Source: Opitutia bacterium (GTDB lineage Bacteria > Verrucomicrobiota > Verrucomicrobiia > Opitutales > Opitutaceae). Taken from it: a stretch of DNA of 64,000 nt. Below the pieces are notes generated by a model that was not told the origin of the DNA, searched no databases, and saw only the letters and a program-made list of their open reading frames with translations. Each line of letters opens with the position of its first letter. The first letter of the stretch is position 1. This document shows, one piece after another, positions 52,501 through 60,413 of the stretch. Made by a program: the position numbers and the translations under genes. The stretch covers positions 1 to 64,000 of the forward strand of contig JACRHS010000020.1 of NCBI GenBank assembly GCA_016217595.1, read 5' to 3'.

Positions 52501-52943
52501 AACGCCACGCCGCGGCTCTCGCCGCTATGCGTCACCGCCTGGCGGCCGACTTCCTTCCCGGCGGCATCGAGAAAGACCAGTTCGGAGGCGAGCAGCGTGG
52601 CCAGCTCGGCGCGGTCCTGATGCCGGAATGCCGCCAGCCGTGTCGGCGCGGGAAACTCGAAATCGACAAACGTCTGCGCCCCCTTGCGGGCGGAAAGATA
52701 CTCCGTGCTCAAATTGCCATCGGTGAACCTGGCGATGTTCGACCGGGCCGCCGCCTCAGTCGCGGCGACCACCCGCGGGGCCGGCAACGGTTCCAAGCGG
52801 GTGAAGCCCGCGGCCAGCGCCGGCGTCAGGCCGAGCGTGGCGAAAAGACTGACCGATGCGAAAAGCGAAACGCTAGACCGGCACCTGACGTTGCCGGGGG
52901 AAAGCGGACGGGTGAAAAACTGCGAGGAAGGGGAAATACGCAT
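49599..52943 (-). CDS. GH38 family alpha-mannosidase-like glycosidase
   Basis: 1114 residues from ATG 52943. A signal segment (LFATLGLTPALAAG) and an N-terminal discoidin-like region (about 65-190) precede the catalytic domain. Its opening is LPHSHVDIGYT (H-x-H-x-D, near residues 293-301), the zinc-binding motif of GH38. MISDVPGYTWGTVSAM then carries the nucleophile Asp region, and LLYSEHTWGASY supplies a later His. C-terminal beta-domains follow. The family hydrolyses alpha-mannosides, so the protein would trim N-glycan mannose or another alpha-linked sugar. It is divergent from the GntR/UTRA regulator at 53008 with a palindrome in the 64-base gap, so it is probably that regulator's target. 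Confidence 0.82.
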   Translation of the reverse strand: MRISPSSQFFTRPLSPGNVRCRSSVSLFASVSLFATLGLTPALAAGFTRLEPLPAPRVVAATEAAARSNIARFTDGNLSTEYLSARKGAQTFVDFEFPAPTRLAAFRHQDRAELATLLASELVFLDAAGKEVGRQAVTHSGESRGVAFATISPAIVASRVRWQVIKPRDPREPEVGGAEMCFYTEGKSEAAPVGDAFVVHAPAVAQRTPDGLRQPVKLHIDHPYLEPVEAAVRMGGETLRTVQLKAGGQTVDLLLPLAAKERQIELVPAGVTMPAPTAALPAFREITLYVLPHSHVDIGYTELQTDIEEKQINNLLAGMEAARRTADYPEGARFVWNEEVLWPSELFLRRVNPEQRERYFAAVRSGQVALNGMYANILTGLCRPEELTRMFSYATQLRAQTGVPLDAAMISDVPGYTWGTVSAMAQAGIKYFSVAPNYFDRIGDILVQWENKPFWWVGPSGKERVLVWVPSRGYALSHNIVKFSQYWLSGYMEELVRTKYPYDISYVRWAGHGDNATPDPAICEFVKDWNAANAWPRIIISSTHDAFSAMEKKYGDKLPEFRGDWSPYWEDGAASSAVETAANRASSDRLAQAEALWAMLDPKSYPAADFATAMSDVLLYSEHTWGASYSVTMPNRPGAPEQWAIKQSYAVSADRRSRELLSRAQALTKIGDAITGSVDVFNVNSWPRTDIVVIPKDMAAPGSFVTDEQGKPVPSQRLANGELGILARDVPAYGSRRFTIASGRPHVEDKVTINGAVLDNGLIRVALDPKTGDIIELRAAGIAQNFAPTAPGEALNEYLYFTGADATKARRNGPVTLRVREKGPLVASLVVESEAPGCFTLVREIKLVAGAKHVEVLNLVDKQRIPGKDYRATDSKESLNFGFPFNVPNGQVRLDVPFGVFRPDAEQIPGSCKNWLTLNRWADVSNAECGVTWVALDSPLVQLGGLTANLLNSQTNPAIWLKQIGATQKLYAWAMNNHWGTNYRAYQEGPCLFRFWMQPHTQYDPAAASRLAISASQPLLPARATKQPVVFAPRISVESPDVIVTGMKPSDDGRAVIVRLFGASGRDVQTQVRWSASGTGRLWLSDTSEARGRAVEGSITVPAWAMVTLRAELP

Positions 52944-52987
52944 TTGCACATCGCGGAAATTCTTGAAAAAAACTTCGCGTTCAAGCT

Positions 52988-53003
52988 AAATGTTTAGACA
53001 TTT
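52988..53003. promoter_or_regulatory. operator palindrome for GntR/UTRA regulator
   Basis: AAATGTTTAGACATTT, 6-bp perfect arms around TTAG, in the divergent gap between the GH38 gene and the regulator, 4 bases before the start codon at 53008. It resembles the TGT...ACA operators known for HutC-type GntR proteins. Confidence 0.6.
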
Positions 53004-53007
53004 AAAT

Positions 53008-53778
53008 ATGCAGACCAAGACGCTCGACGAAATTCTTTCCACGCTTACGCAGAACGATCAGGGCGTGCCGCTCTATCGTCGGGTGGAGGAGCGCCTTAAA
53101 AGCGCGGCGTCGCTGGAACAGTTTCAAAACGGCGCCCTCTTTCCCGACGAGCTCACGCTGGCAAACCGGCTCGGCGTCAGTCGTGGCACCGCCCGCGCCG
53201 CCCTCTCCCGGCTGGTGCAGCAGGGCTTGCTGGAGCGCAAAGCCGGCGTGGGCACCCGGGTGGCCCGGCCCAAGCCGCGCTCGGGCATCAGCGCCTGGCG
53301 CAGCTTCTCGCGCGAAATGGCCGAGAAGGGCATTCCGGTGGAGACGTACAGCAGCGAGTGTCGCGCCCATCCGGCCACCGCTGTCGTCGCTCAGGCACTA
53401 CAGCTGGAGCCGCGCACCCCGGTGCTGCGGCTCGACCGCGTGCGCGGCTGGGGCGGCGTGCCAGTCTTGTTTTCCAGCTCCTGGCTGCATCCGCGCCTGC
53501 AATTGACCGGCGCGGAAGACTACTCGAAACCGCTCTACGATGTGATCGAGAGCGCCTCGGGCATCGTGGCGGAAAAAGCCCGCGAAGATTTCACCGCGGT
53601 CGCCGCCTCGGCTGTGCTGGCCAAGCGGCTGGGCGTCAAACCCGGCTCCCCCATCCTGCTGCGCTGCCACGCCGTCTGCGAAGCCAACGGTCGTCCGATC
53701 GAATACGCCGAGGTCAATTACGTGTCGTCGCGCTTCACGCTGACGCTCGACCTGCGCCGCGAGTCGCTCGGTGCCTGA
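53008..53778 (+). CDS. GntR family regulator with UTRA ligand-binding domain
   Basis: 256 residues from ATG 53008 (ATG 52990 would start inside the palindrome and is less likely). The N-terminal winged helix includes VEERLKSAASLEQFQNGALFPDE and LANRLGVSRGTARAALSRLVQQGLLERK. The UTRA domain follows from about 100 (FSREMAEKGIPVETYSSECRAHPATA), with TPVLRLDRVRGWGGVPVLFSSSWLHPRL and GRPIEYAEVNYVSSRFTLTLDL typical of HutC-like proteins. Such regulators bind sugar phosphates or small acids. It probably controls its own gene and the divergent GH38 glycosidase. It ends 23 bases from the convergent lyase. Confidence 0.85.
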   Translation: MQTKTLDEILSTLTQNDQGVPLYRRVEERLKSAASLEQFQNGALFPDELTLANRLGVSRGTARAALSRLVQQGLLERKAGVGTRVARPKPRSGISAWRSFSREMAEKGIPVETYSSECRAHPATAVVAQALQLEPRTPVLRLDRVRGWGGVPVLFSSSWLHPRLQLTGAEDYSKPLYDVIESASGIVAEKAREDFTAVAASAVLAKRLGVKPGSPILLRCHAVCEANGRPIEYAEVNYVSSRFTLTLDLRRESLGA

Positions 53779-53801
53779 GCGCCGCACCCGGCAGCGCGCC
53801 G

Positions 53802-56800
53802 TCACCGCGGCCCGCCGACGATCTGCGCGGGCGTGACGTGCAGCACTGCGCCCGGCGGGATGTCGGTCAGATAAAAAAGGCTGCGGCCATCGCCGTCGAG
53901 ATCGGCGAGTTTCTTCACCGCAGCATCGTTCGTCGGCGCGAGCGTGAAAGTCCGCGCCGCCCGGTCGCACTCCACGATGGTGCCGACGTACGAGAAATCT
54001 TCCGCCAGCACGCCCAGGCCGGCATAGCCTTTGCCGTTAAATTGATTGTATTCGCCGTCGACCCGCTCGTGCGCCACCAGCCGTTGCCGCGACGCATCCC
54101 ACGCCCCGCGATACCGCCCGGCGATCAAGCCGACCTCGCCGAACCCGAGCCAGCCGTCGCGCTCGCTGCGAATCGTGTACGCCTGAAGGTTGGGACCCGA
54201 TTGCGCACTCACGCACAGGCCGTTCGGACCGAGCGTCGGCACCGGCCCGTCCACCCGCACTTTGCCCGCGCGATAGTCGGCCTCGCGCACCGTGAGGCGA
54301 GCGGCCGCCTGCGCGATTTTGCCCGACGCCGGTGCGGCGCAAAAGCCCGCGCCAACCGCGTGCGTCGCCACCGGCTTGCCGCCATCGACACGCACGGCCG
54401 CGAAAGCCACGCTGGTTTCGCAGCCATCGGCAAACGTCACCGCTGCCTCTGCCTCATTGAGGTAAACGCGCCAGATGCGGCCCGACGCGAGTTCGATCTC
54501 GACGCCGCCCGCCGCTGGCGACGAAGCCTCCACCCGCCGCACGGCGCGCACCGTGGCTTTGTCCCGAAAAACTTCTGTCACCGCGACGAAGAGGCTCGTC
54601 AGATTCTCGCCGCGATGGCGCAGGAAGATGTACGGCAACGATGCAGGAAACCGCGGGCCGAGCGGCGGTACACCGTCCGCCACGATCACCTCGTCGATGG
54701 CGAAACGCGGGAACCAGGTCGTCTGATTCCAACCACCGTCGCCGGTCCAGCGCAGCGTCGAGACTTCCGCCGGCTCGTACCAGCGCGGCTGTTGCAGGAA
54801 CTGGTAGCCCGAAAATTTCCGCGGCGCACCGGGATCGGCCCCGTACGCAATCTCCGGACCGGCCAGCGTGCCGCGTCCCTGTTCGCGGAGCAGTTTTAAC
54901 CCACAATCCAGCCGGGCAAACGGCAGTCCGTGGAAACTGTAGTCGTGCACTGCGCCGCCGCGGACGAGAAACGCGTCGATGAGCAACGTACTGCGTTCGC
55001 CGGTGTCGAGCAGCGCCAGCGTGCGCCGGTAAGCGCTGACCGGCGGAGGCGGCGGGCGTTGCTCCGGCGCGCCTTCAGCAGCCGGGGGCAGAGCCGTCCA
55101 CGCCGCGCGCCCGTCGGCAGCGGCGAGTTTCAAGCCCGGCAGATCGGCAAAGTGCGTGAGGTATCCGGCCAGCCGTTGCGTCTGCGCCTGCTCGTCCACC
55201 AGCACGCCGTAATGGCTCGGCGTGTTCTTGACCCAATAGTCGGCCACGGGCCCCCAATGCGAAGGATAACCCAGCTCTGACAACACCTCGCGGTCGTCGA
55301 CAAAGTAGCCGAGATTCAACCGGTCGTAATGCTGATGCCAGCTCGACGGCCCGCCAAAGTACAACGTGGCGGCGTGCTGGTGCGCGCCGTCGTCGAGTTC
55401 GAGAATGGCCAGGCCGAAGCCGCCCAACGCGCGAGAGAACGGTGCGCGCGGAAACGTCGCCAGCGCCGCCAGCGGGCGCAGCGTTTCCAGCGCGGGCACA
55501 TCGCGGGCGCAGAGCCGGTCGTCGGTCGTCGGCATCACGCGCGTGACTTTGCTGGCGGCGGCCGGCGCGGGCGCGGGAATATCGAGCAGCCACCGCGCGC
55601 AGTCCGGATCGCGGAACTGGTTGACGCCAAATTTGAGCAGGCGCGGGTTGGGCGTCAGGCGGGAGCCGGCGATGCCGCCGCCGGTGTCGCCGATGCGCAG
55701 GCCCATGCCGCCGAGCACGCGCATTTCGCTCGGCCCCTTGGCCAGCTGGAGCCACTTGGATTCGCGCGCGACATCGCAACCGAGCCGGGCGAGATTTTCC
55801 GCGGCCTCGATGAACCGGTCGTTCCAAATCGCAGAATAGGCGGGCGAACTCTCGCCCCCCATGCCGTCGCGGTCGAAACCGTTGTAGAAAATGTACTCCA
55901 GCTCGCCGCCGCCGCGCAGCAGCCAGTCGACCATCTGCGCCGTGGTGGCGCCGCGCGCCGGATCGTCGTTTTGGAGCACGAGCGCCGCCGTGGAAAGCGC
56001 GCCGAGCTCGAATTTGTTGCCGCGAATCCGCTGCGCGAAAATGTCGGCCACCTGCACCTGCAAGATGTCGCGCTCGATGGCCACGGCGACGTCGGCCACG
56101 CCATGCGCGATGGTGAACTCCCTGAGCGCCCGGTCGTCGGCGAGCGTGCAGAAAATGGCGTCGTAAGTGCGGGCGAAGACGACCACGGCCTGGTTTTCCC
56201 AGATGCGATCATTGATCCGCCCCTGCCATTTCGCGGGGAATTTCCCATCCGACACGCCTTGCGCCGAGAAATCGAGCCGCGGGTAAATCTGCGAGAGGCG
56301 GGCGAGACAGACCGCGGCCTTGTGCGCGTAAAGCGGCTCGCCCGTGGCAAGGTAGATTTTGCCGCACGCGTCCACGCCTTCGATGATCGTGCGCCGCCAC
56401 ACCCACCAGAAATTATAGTAGGCGGCGAAAAAATAGCGGTGTCCCTCGGCATCGAGCCAGCCCTGGCCGTCGTCGACATACGGCTGCCGCGTATCGAGTC
56501 GTTCTTTGCGGCCCGCGCGCAGATAGGCGGCGAAATCGTTGGATGGATATCGCTCGTGCCCCACCGGACACTCCACCTGATAAGGCCGTTCGGCGGACAT
56601 GATCCAGGGATACTGGCCGCCGACCTTGAAAACTTCCTTGCCGTGAGCCGGGCAGTCGAAGCCGAAGCGAACGTTGAGCGCGCGGGGCAGATCGGGCGCG
56701 GGCACGAGCTCCCAGATCTCCTGGTCCGACCGCTCAGCGAGCAAGGCCGCCGCGGCCCGCAGCGCGCGCACTTCTGCCGCGAATTCCGGGAGCGCCGCGC

Positions 56801-56942
56801 GCGCCCGGATCGCCGCCACATCTTTTTCGGTGAAGTAGGTGCCGCGGGATTTTGCCGTCGCGGTGGCGGGCAGCCCCAACGCCAGCGCGACTACCGCGAG
56901 CCAACCTGCCGCGCGGCGCGCGTCGAGCCAGAGGTATCGCAT
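53802..56942 (-). CDS. heparinase II/III-like polysaccharide lyase
   Basis: 1046 residues from ATG 56942 (56951 in frame is possible). A signal segment (WLAVVALALGLPATATA) precedes an alpha-helical toroid domain, visible as AAYYNFWWVWRRTIIEGVDACG and NDRIWENQAVVVFARTYDAIF. The C-terminal heparinase II/III beta-domain begins near residue 540 with SSWHQHYDRLNLGYF, ELGYPSHWGPVADYW and NTPSHYGVLVDE. The His and Tyr residues of this block are the usual catalytic set for PL12/PL15/PL21-type lyases. It would cleave uronic-acid-containing chains such as heparan, chondroitin or alginate. It lies 46 bases downstream of the TonB receptor at 56989, on the same strand, suggesting co-transcription. Confidence 0.8.
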   Translation of the reverse strand: MRYLWLDARRAAGWLAVVALALGLPATATAKSRGTYFTEKDVAAIRARAALPEFAAEVRALRAAAALLAERSDQEIWELVPAPDLPRALNVRFGFDCPAHGKEVFKVGGQYPWIMSAERPYQVECPVGHERYPSNDFAAYLRAGRKERLDTRQPYVDDGQGWLDAEGHRYFFAAYYNFWWVWRRTIIEGVDACGKIYLATGEPLYAHKAAVCLARLSQIYPRLDFSAQGVSDGKFPAKWQGRINDRIWENQAVVVFARTYDAIFCTLADDRALREFTIAHGVADVAVAIERDILQVQVADIFAQRIRGNKFELGALSTAALVLQNDDPARGATTAQMVDWLLRGGGELEYIFYNGFDRDGMGGESSPAYSAIWNDRFIEAAENLARLGCDVARESKWLQLAKGPSEMRVLGGMGLRIGDTGGGIAGSRLTPNPRLLKFGVNQFRDPDCARWLLDIPAPAPAAASKVTRVMPTTDDRLCARDVPALETLRPLAALATFPRAPFSRALGGFGLAILELDDGAHQHAATLYFGGPSSWHQHYDRLNLGYFVDDREVLSELGYPSHWGPVADYWVKNTPSHYGVLVDEQAQTQRLAGYLTHFADLPGLKLAAADGRAAWTALPPAAEGAPEQRPPPPPVSAYRRTLALLDTGERSTLLIDAFLVRGGAVHDYSFHGLPFARLDCGLKLLREQGRGTLAGPEIAYGADPGAPRKFSGYQFLQQPRWYEPAEVSTLRWTGDGGWNQTTWFPRFAIDEVIVADGVPPLGPRFPASLPYIFLRHRGENLTSLFVAVTEVFRDKATVRAVRRVEASSPAAGGVEIELASGRIWRVYLNEAEAAVTFADGCETSVAFAAVRVDGGKPVATHAVGAGFCAAPASGKIAQAAARLTVREADYRAGKVRVDGPVPTLGPNGLCVSAQSGPNLQAYTIRSERDGWLGFGEVGLIAGRYRGAWDASRQRLVAHERVDGEYNQFNGKGYAGLGVLAEDFSYVGTIVECDRAARTFTLAPTNDAAVKKLADLDGDGRSLFYLTDIPPGAVLHVTPAQIVGGPR

Positions 56943-56988
56943 GAGTGTCATGGCGCGTCGGAGCGGTTGGCCCCGACGCGCCCGAGTC

Positions 56989-59900
56989 TTAGAAGGACAA
57001 CGTGGTCGACAAGGTGTAATTGGTCGGCAGCACGTAGCTGAAGTTGTTGCCGACCTGCACGCGCGCCGGGGTGTTGAGGTCGCCGTTGAGCGGCCGCAGC
57101 GCGGTGTTGTAGTAGAGCACCTGGCGGTAATTGAACAAATTCTCGATGCGCAGATTGCAGGAGAGCGTGCGTTTTTGCCGCAACTTGAAGGTATAGCCGA
57201 GCGTGGCGGTCGCCATCGTGTAGGGCTTCGCGTAAACGTAGCTGTACGCGTCCACGGAGGGATCGTCGATGGCGGCGTTGGGATTGGCGGGATTGACGAT
57301 CGTCTCGGCGGCGCGATTGCCGATCATGCGCCGGCCGCGGTGTTGCACGCCGAAGCCGAGGCGCAGTCCCTTCAGCTTTCCTTCGCGCAGGGTGTAATCC
57401 GAGAAGAGGTTGGCGGTGACTTCGGTGACGCCGCTGATCTTCTGCTTGCCCGTCACGAGGCCGGCCTTCTGCGTTTGCAGATCGTTCCAGGCGGTGGCGG
57501 CTTGCAGCGAATCCGCGGGGCGCAACGCCGGGTCGAGCGTCAGACCGGTCTTCGGATCCACGGTGCGCACGGTGGCGACGTTGTTCGCGTCGATGTTGAT
57601 CTGAGCATCTTCCATGATCTGCCGGAAAACAGCATCGTTGGCCGCGAGATACGCGCGGGTCTCGGGGAATGCATCGCTCTGGTAGGCGTGCGCGATCGAG
57701 GCGTTGGTCATCAGGCGCCAGGAACGGGTGAGATTGGCGACAGCCTCAAACTCGTAGCCGTCGCTCATGCGTTTACGCTTGTCCGTGTAGGTGGTGGAGA
57801 GGATCTGCACGCCGCGGATGTTGACGCCGTCGCCGCTGGTATCGCCAAACACGTTGGCCCCGATGATGCGGTTGAGCACAGAGACGGTGCTGATGGGATT
57901 CACCGTGCTGGAATTGTCCTCGCTGGTGAGATAACGGCCGATGTTGACGGTGAGGCGGCGGTTGAGGAGCTGCATGCGCAAACCGAAATCGTAGCCGTTG
58001 GAGACGGTGGCGGCGATCAGCGTGGAATCGATGCGCGGCACGCTCGTGGGCGGATTGTACGTCTGGGCGTAATTGCCGTAGACGCTGAGCCAGGGGAGCA
58101 CCTGGAAGACACCGCCGCTCGAGTAAGTCCACATCTTGCCCTTGATCGGCAACGGCGAGTAGTCGTCGCGAAAGCGGTCGTTGGCATACTGCGGCAGGGC
58201 CTTGCTGGTGCCGTCGCGCGGACGCACGTCGGCAATAATGGCCGGACCGGTGGCGACGCCTGCGGCGGTTTTCGGCACGTACTTCATGGTCATGTAGTCG
58301 GCAGGCGGGGCCGGCTTGTACATGGTGGTGAGCGAGTCCCAGCCGTCGGGATAATCCATCGCGAAACGCCCATACTGCACCTTGGTGTCGTAGGAATCGT
58401 AACGCGCCGCGCCCAGCAGGTTGAGACGGCCCTTAAAGAGCGCGAGGTTGACGGCGGCCTGGCCGAACGTCGGCCGGTTCTTGGTGATGGATTCCAGCTC
58501 CGGGCGCGTGTTGTCGAGCACCCAACCGGGCGCGACCGTCGAGACTCTGCCCGCAAACGGCTCCTGCAAGGTGACCGTGCCCAGCTCGTGATATTGGCGG
58601 TCGGGCTGGTTCCAATAGAAGCGGACCACCGGGAGGTTGGTGTTCCACCACGTGCGCGAATCCGCGGTGTTGCGCAGCGAGTAGATCCAACCGGCCGCCA
58701 CGACGTCCTCGGTGACCTGGCCGCCGAGGAGGTTGAACTTGATGTCGCCCGCGCCCCACGGAAGTTTGCCGACATAACCCAGTGCCGCGCGGATGGAGGT
58801 GGCCTCGGTGCTACGCAGCGATTTGTAGCGCGGTCCCTCGTTATACGGTTCGAGGAAATACGGATTGGGCGCGCCGGTCGGCAGCTTGGAATTGATGTCG
58901 ATCCACGTGGCGTTGATGCCGCGTTGGCCGGACAAATCGGCCGGACGCTCCTCGTAGTTGCGATCCGCCGCGAGTTCGAGGAACAGACTCTTTCCGATGC
59001 GGTGGTTGACGAAGGCCGTGAAGTCTTTGAACCGCTGCTTCAGGCTCGGGCCGCCGGGAGTGATCGAGAAGCGCTCCGAGGGCAGACGGAATTTGGAGTT
59101 GGCGATCGCCGTGGCGTAGAGCTGCTCGGGCGGCGGCAGATTCAACGCATGCAGCACCGAAACCGATGAGGTGGTGAGCGCGACCTTCGGAAGGATGCCA
59201 AGAATCGGTATGCTCGTGGACTGCCCTGCAGCCTGCGTCCTCATCGCGCCGGCATAGGAGATGATGTCGTTGGTCCCTGAGGCAGGACTGATGACGTAGG
59301 TGGTGCCATAGCGCGCGATACCGCGGGCGCCGGCGTCGGTGGGCGCGGCGGCGAAGAGCGTCGAGTACGTGGATTTGCCGTCCCAACCCGAGAAATTATC
59401 CGGGACAAAGTTGTAGGAATTGCGCCGCACCATCTCGCCGTACTCGGCCTCCAGCCGCACCTGCGTCGCCGGCGTGACCTTGGTGAGGGTCGAGAGGAAG
59501 ACGCCCTTTTTGCGACCCCAGTCGCCGTCGCGCCACGCCTCGCGGTCTTCCCACACTGCGTTGAGGCGCAGGGCGAACTTGGCGTTGACCGGGCGGTTCA
59601 CGTCGAGCACCGCGCGCTTGTTGTTCCAGGAACCGAGCGTGGTCGTGAGCTCCTGTTTCGGGCGGCTAAACGAGGGCTGCTTGGTCACGATGTTGACCGT
59701 GCCGCCGATCGAGCCGTTGCCGAAGAGGATCGCATTGGGCCCGCGAGCAAAGTCGAAGCGCTCCAGATTGTAGCTGTCGTAATTGACGTTGAACGGGAAA
59801 AAATTCCGGTTGGGCCGGTTGGCGCCCACGCCGCGGATGTTGTAGCTGTACGCAGTGCCGAAGGAATCGTTGGTGCCGTTGTCGGGATTATTGCCGGCGT

Positions 59901-60210
59901 TCACCGTCCACTCCATCGCCTGCACGACATCGGTGATGTTGAGCGCATCGATGAATTCGCGGGTGAGCACGGAGTACGGCACCGGGGTGGTGGCGAGATC
60001 GCCGGCGAGCTTGCCGCCGGCCAGCGAACTGGCAGCCACGAAGCCCAGGTCCTTTTCGACCACAAGCTCGAATGGCGACAGTACGATTTCGGGGTCCATC
60101 GCCGCCACGGCTGGCTTGGCGGTGGAGTTTTGAGCGGAGGCACTGAGCACCAGGGAGCAACTGCAAAGCGTACTCAGGAAACAAAGAACAGCAGCGCGAG
60201 AATTTTTCAT
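56989..60210 (-). CDS. TonB-dependent receptor
   Basis: 1073 residues. The signal peptide is LSTLCSCSLVLSASAQ. PEIVLSPFELVVEKDLG is the TonB-box-like strand. The plug (about 60-195) has FIDALNITDVVQAMEWTVNAG, SYNIRGVGANRPNRNFFPF, RFDFARGPNAILFGNGSIGGTVNIVTKQPS, and the barrel ends in YTLSTTLSF. One 27-bp AraC-type site starts 49 bases before its ATG, so it probably belongs to the AraC regulon with the glycosidase at 60414 and the symporter. The lyase gene follows on the same strand. A uronate-rich oligosaccharide is a plausible ligand. Confidence 0.9.
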   Translation of the reverse strand: MKNSRAAVLCFLSTLCSCSLVLSASAQNSTAKPAVAAMDPEIVLSPFELVVEKDLGFVAASSLAGGKLAGDLATTPVPYSVLTREFIDALNITDVVQAMEWTVNAGNNPDNGTNDSFGTAYSYNIRGVGANRPNRNFFPFNVNYDSYNLERFDFARGPNAILFGNGSIGGTVNIVTKQPSFSRPKQELTTTLGSWNNKRAVLDVNRPVNAKFALRLNAVWEDREAWRDGDWGRKKGVFLSTLTKVTPATQVRLEAEYGEMVRRNSYNFVPDNFSGWDGKSTYSTLFAAAPTDAGARGIARYGTTYVISPASGTNDIISYAGAMRTQAAGQSTSIPILGILPKVALTTSSVSVLHALNLPPPEQLYATAIANSKFRLPSERFSITPGGPSLKQRFKDFTAFVNHRIGKSLFLELAADRNYEERPADLSGQRGINATWIDINSKLPTGAPNPYFLEPYNEGPRYKSLRSTEATSIRAALGYVGKLPWGAGDIKFNLLGGQVTEDVVAAGWIYSLRNTADSRTWWNTNLPVVRFYWNQPDRQYHELGTVTLQEPFAGRVSTVAPGWVLDNTRPELESITKNRPTFGQAAVNLALFKGRLNLLGAARYDSYDTKVQYGRFAMDYPDGWDSLTTMYKPAPPADYMTMKYVPKTAAGVATGPAIIADVRPRDGTSKALPQYANDRFRDDYSPLPIKGKMWTYSSGGVFQVLPWLSVYGNYAQTYNPPTSVPRIDSTLIAATVSNGYDFGLRMQLLNRRLTVNIGRYLTSEDNSSTVNPISTVSVLNRIIGANVFGDTSGDGVNIRGVQILSTTYTDKRKRMSDGYEFEAVANLTRSWRLMTNASIAHAYQSDAFPETRAYLAANDAVFRQIMEDAQINIDANNVATVRTVDPKTGLTLDPALRPADSLQAATAWNDLQTQKAGLVTGKQKISGVTEVTANLFSDYTLREGKLKGLRLGFGVQHRGRRMIGNRAAETIVNPANPNAAIDDPSVDAYSYVYAKPYTMATATLGYTFKLRQKRTLSCNLRIENLFNYRQVLYYNTALRPLNGDLNTPARVQVGNNFSYVLPTNYTLSTTLSF

Positions 60211-60259
60211 AGGGATGGATCGGGGCGTGCGCTATTTTGCACATTTCGCGGTTTCGCCA

Positions 60260-60366
60260 TACCTCCACAATCGTCGAAAACATGTCTCTTTCCACCCTGC
60301 GTGCATGCCCGCCCGAAAACCGCCAACAACGCGTTTTCGGACATGATTTCGGCGTTTGTGGAGGTA
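60260..60366. promoter_or_regulatory. pair of inverted 27-bp AraC-type sites between divergent genes
   Basis: A site on the minus strand (60260-60286) and one on the plus strand (60340-60366) share ATG[A/T]TTTCG, then CG and TGTGGAGGTA. Over the 26-bp arms, 23 positions match. They are 53 bases apart, one 49 bases upstream of the TonB ATG (60210) and the other 47 bases upstream of the ATG at 60414. The spacing is nearly symmetrical, so one regulator can drive both promoters. A third copy is at 63450. Confidence 0.75.
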
Positions 60367-60413
60367 GGAAAACGCCGCCGGATCTGGACAATCTTCCCCT
60401 ACCTCCTCAACGC

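Noticed and set aside
55329-57041. 570-codon plus-strand open frame
   Set aside because: Antisense to the heparinase-like gene, typical of high-GC shadows.
56839-59169. 776-codon plus-strand open frame
   Set aside because: Antisense to the TonB gene at 56989; no motif, repetitive Val/Gly/Arg pattern.
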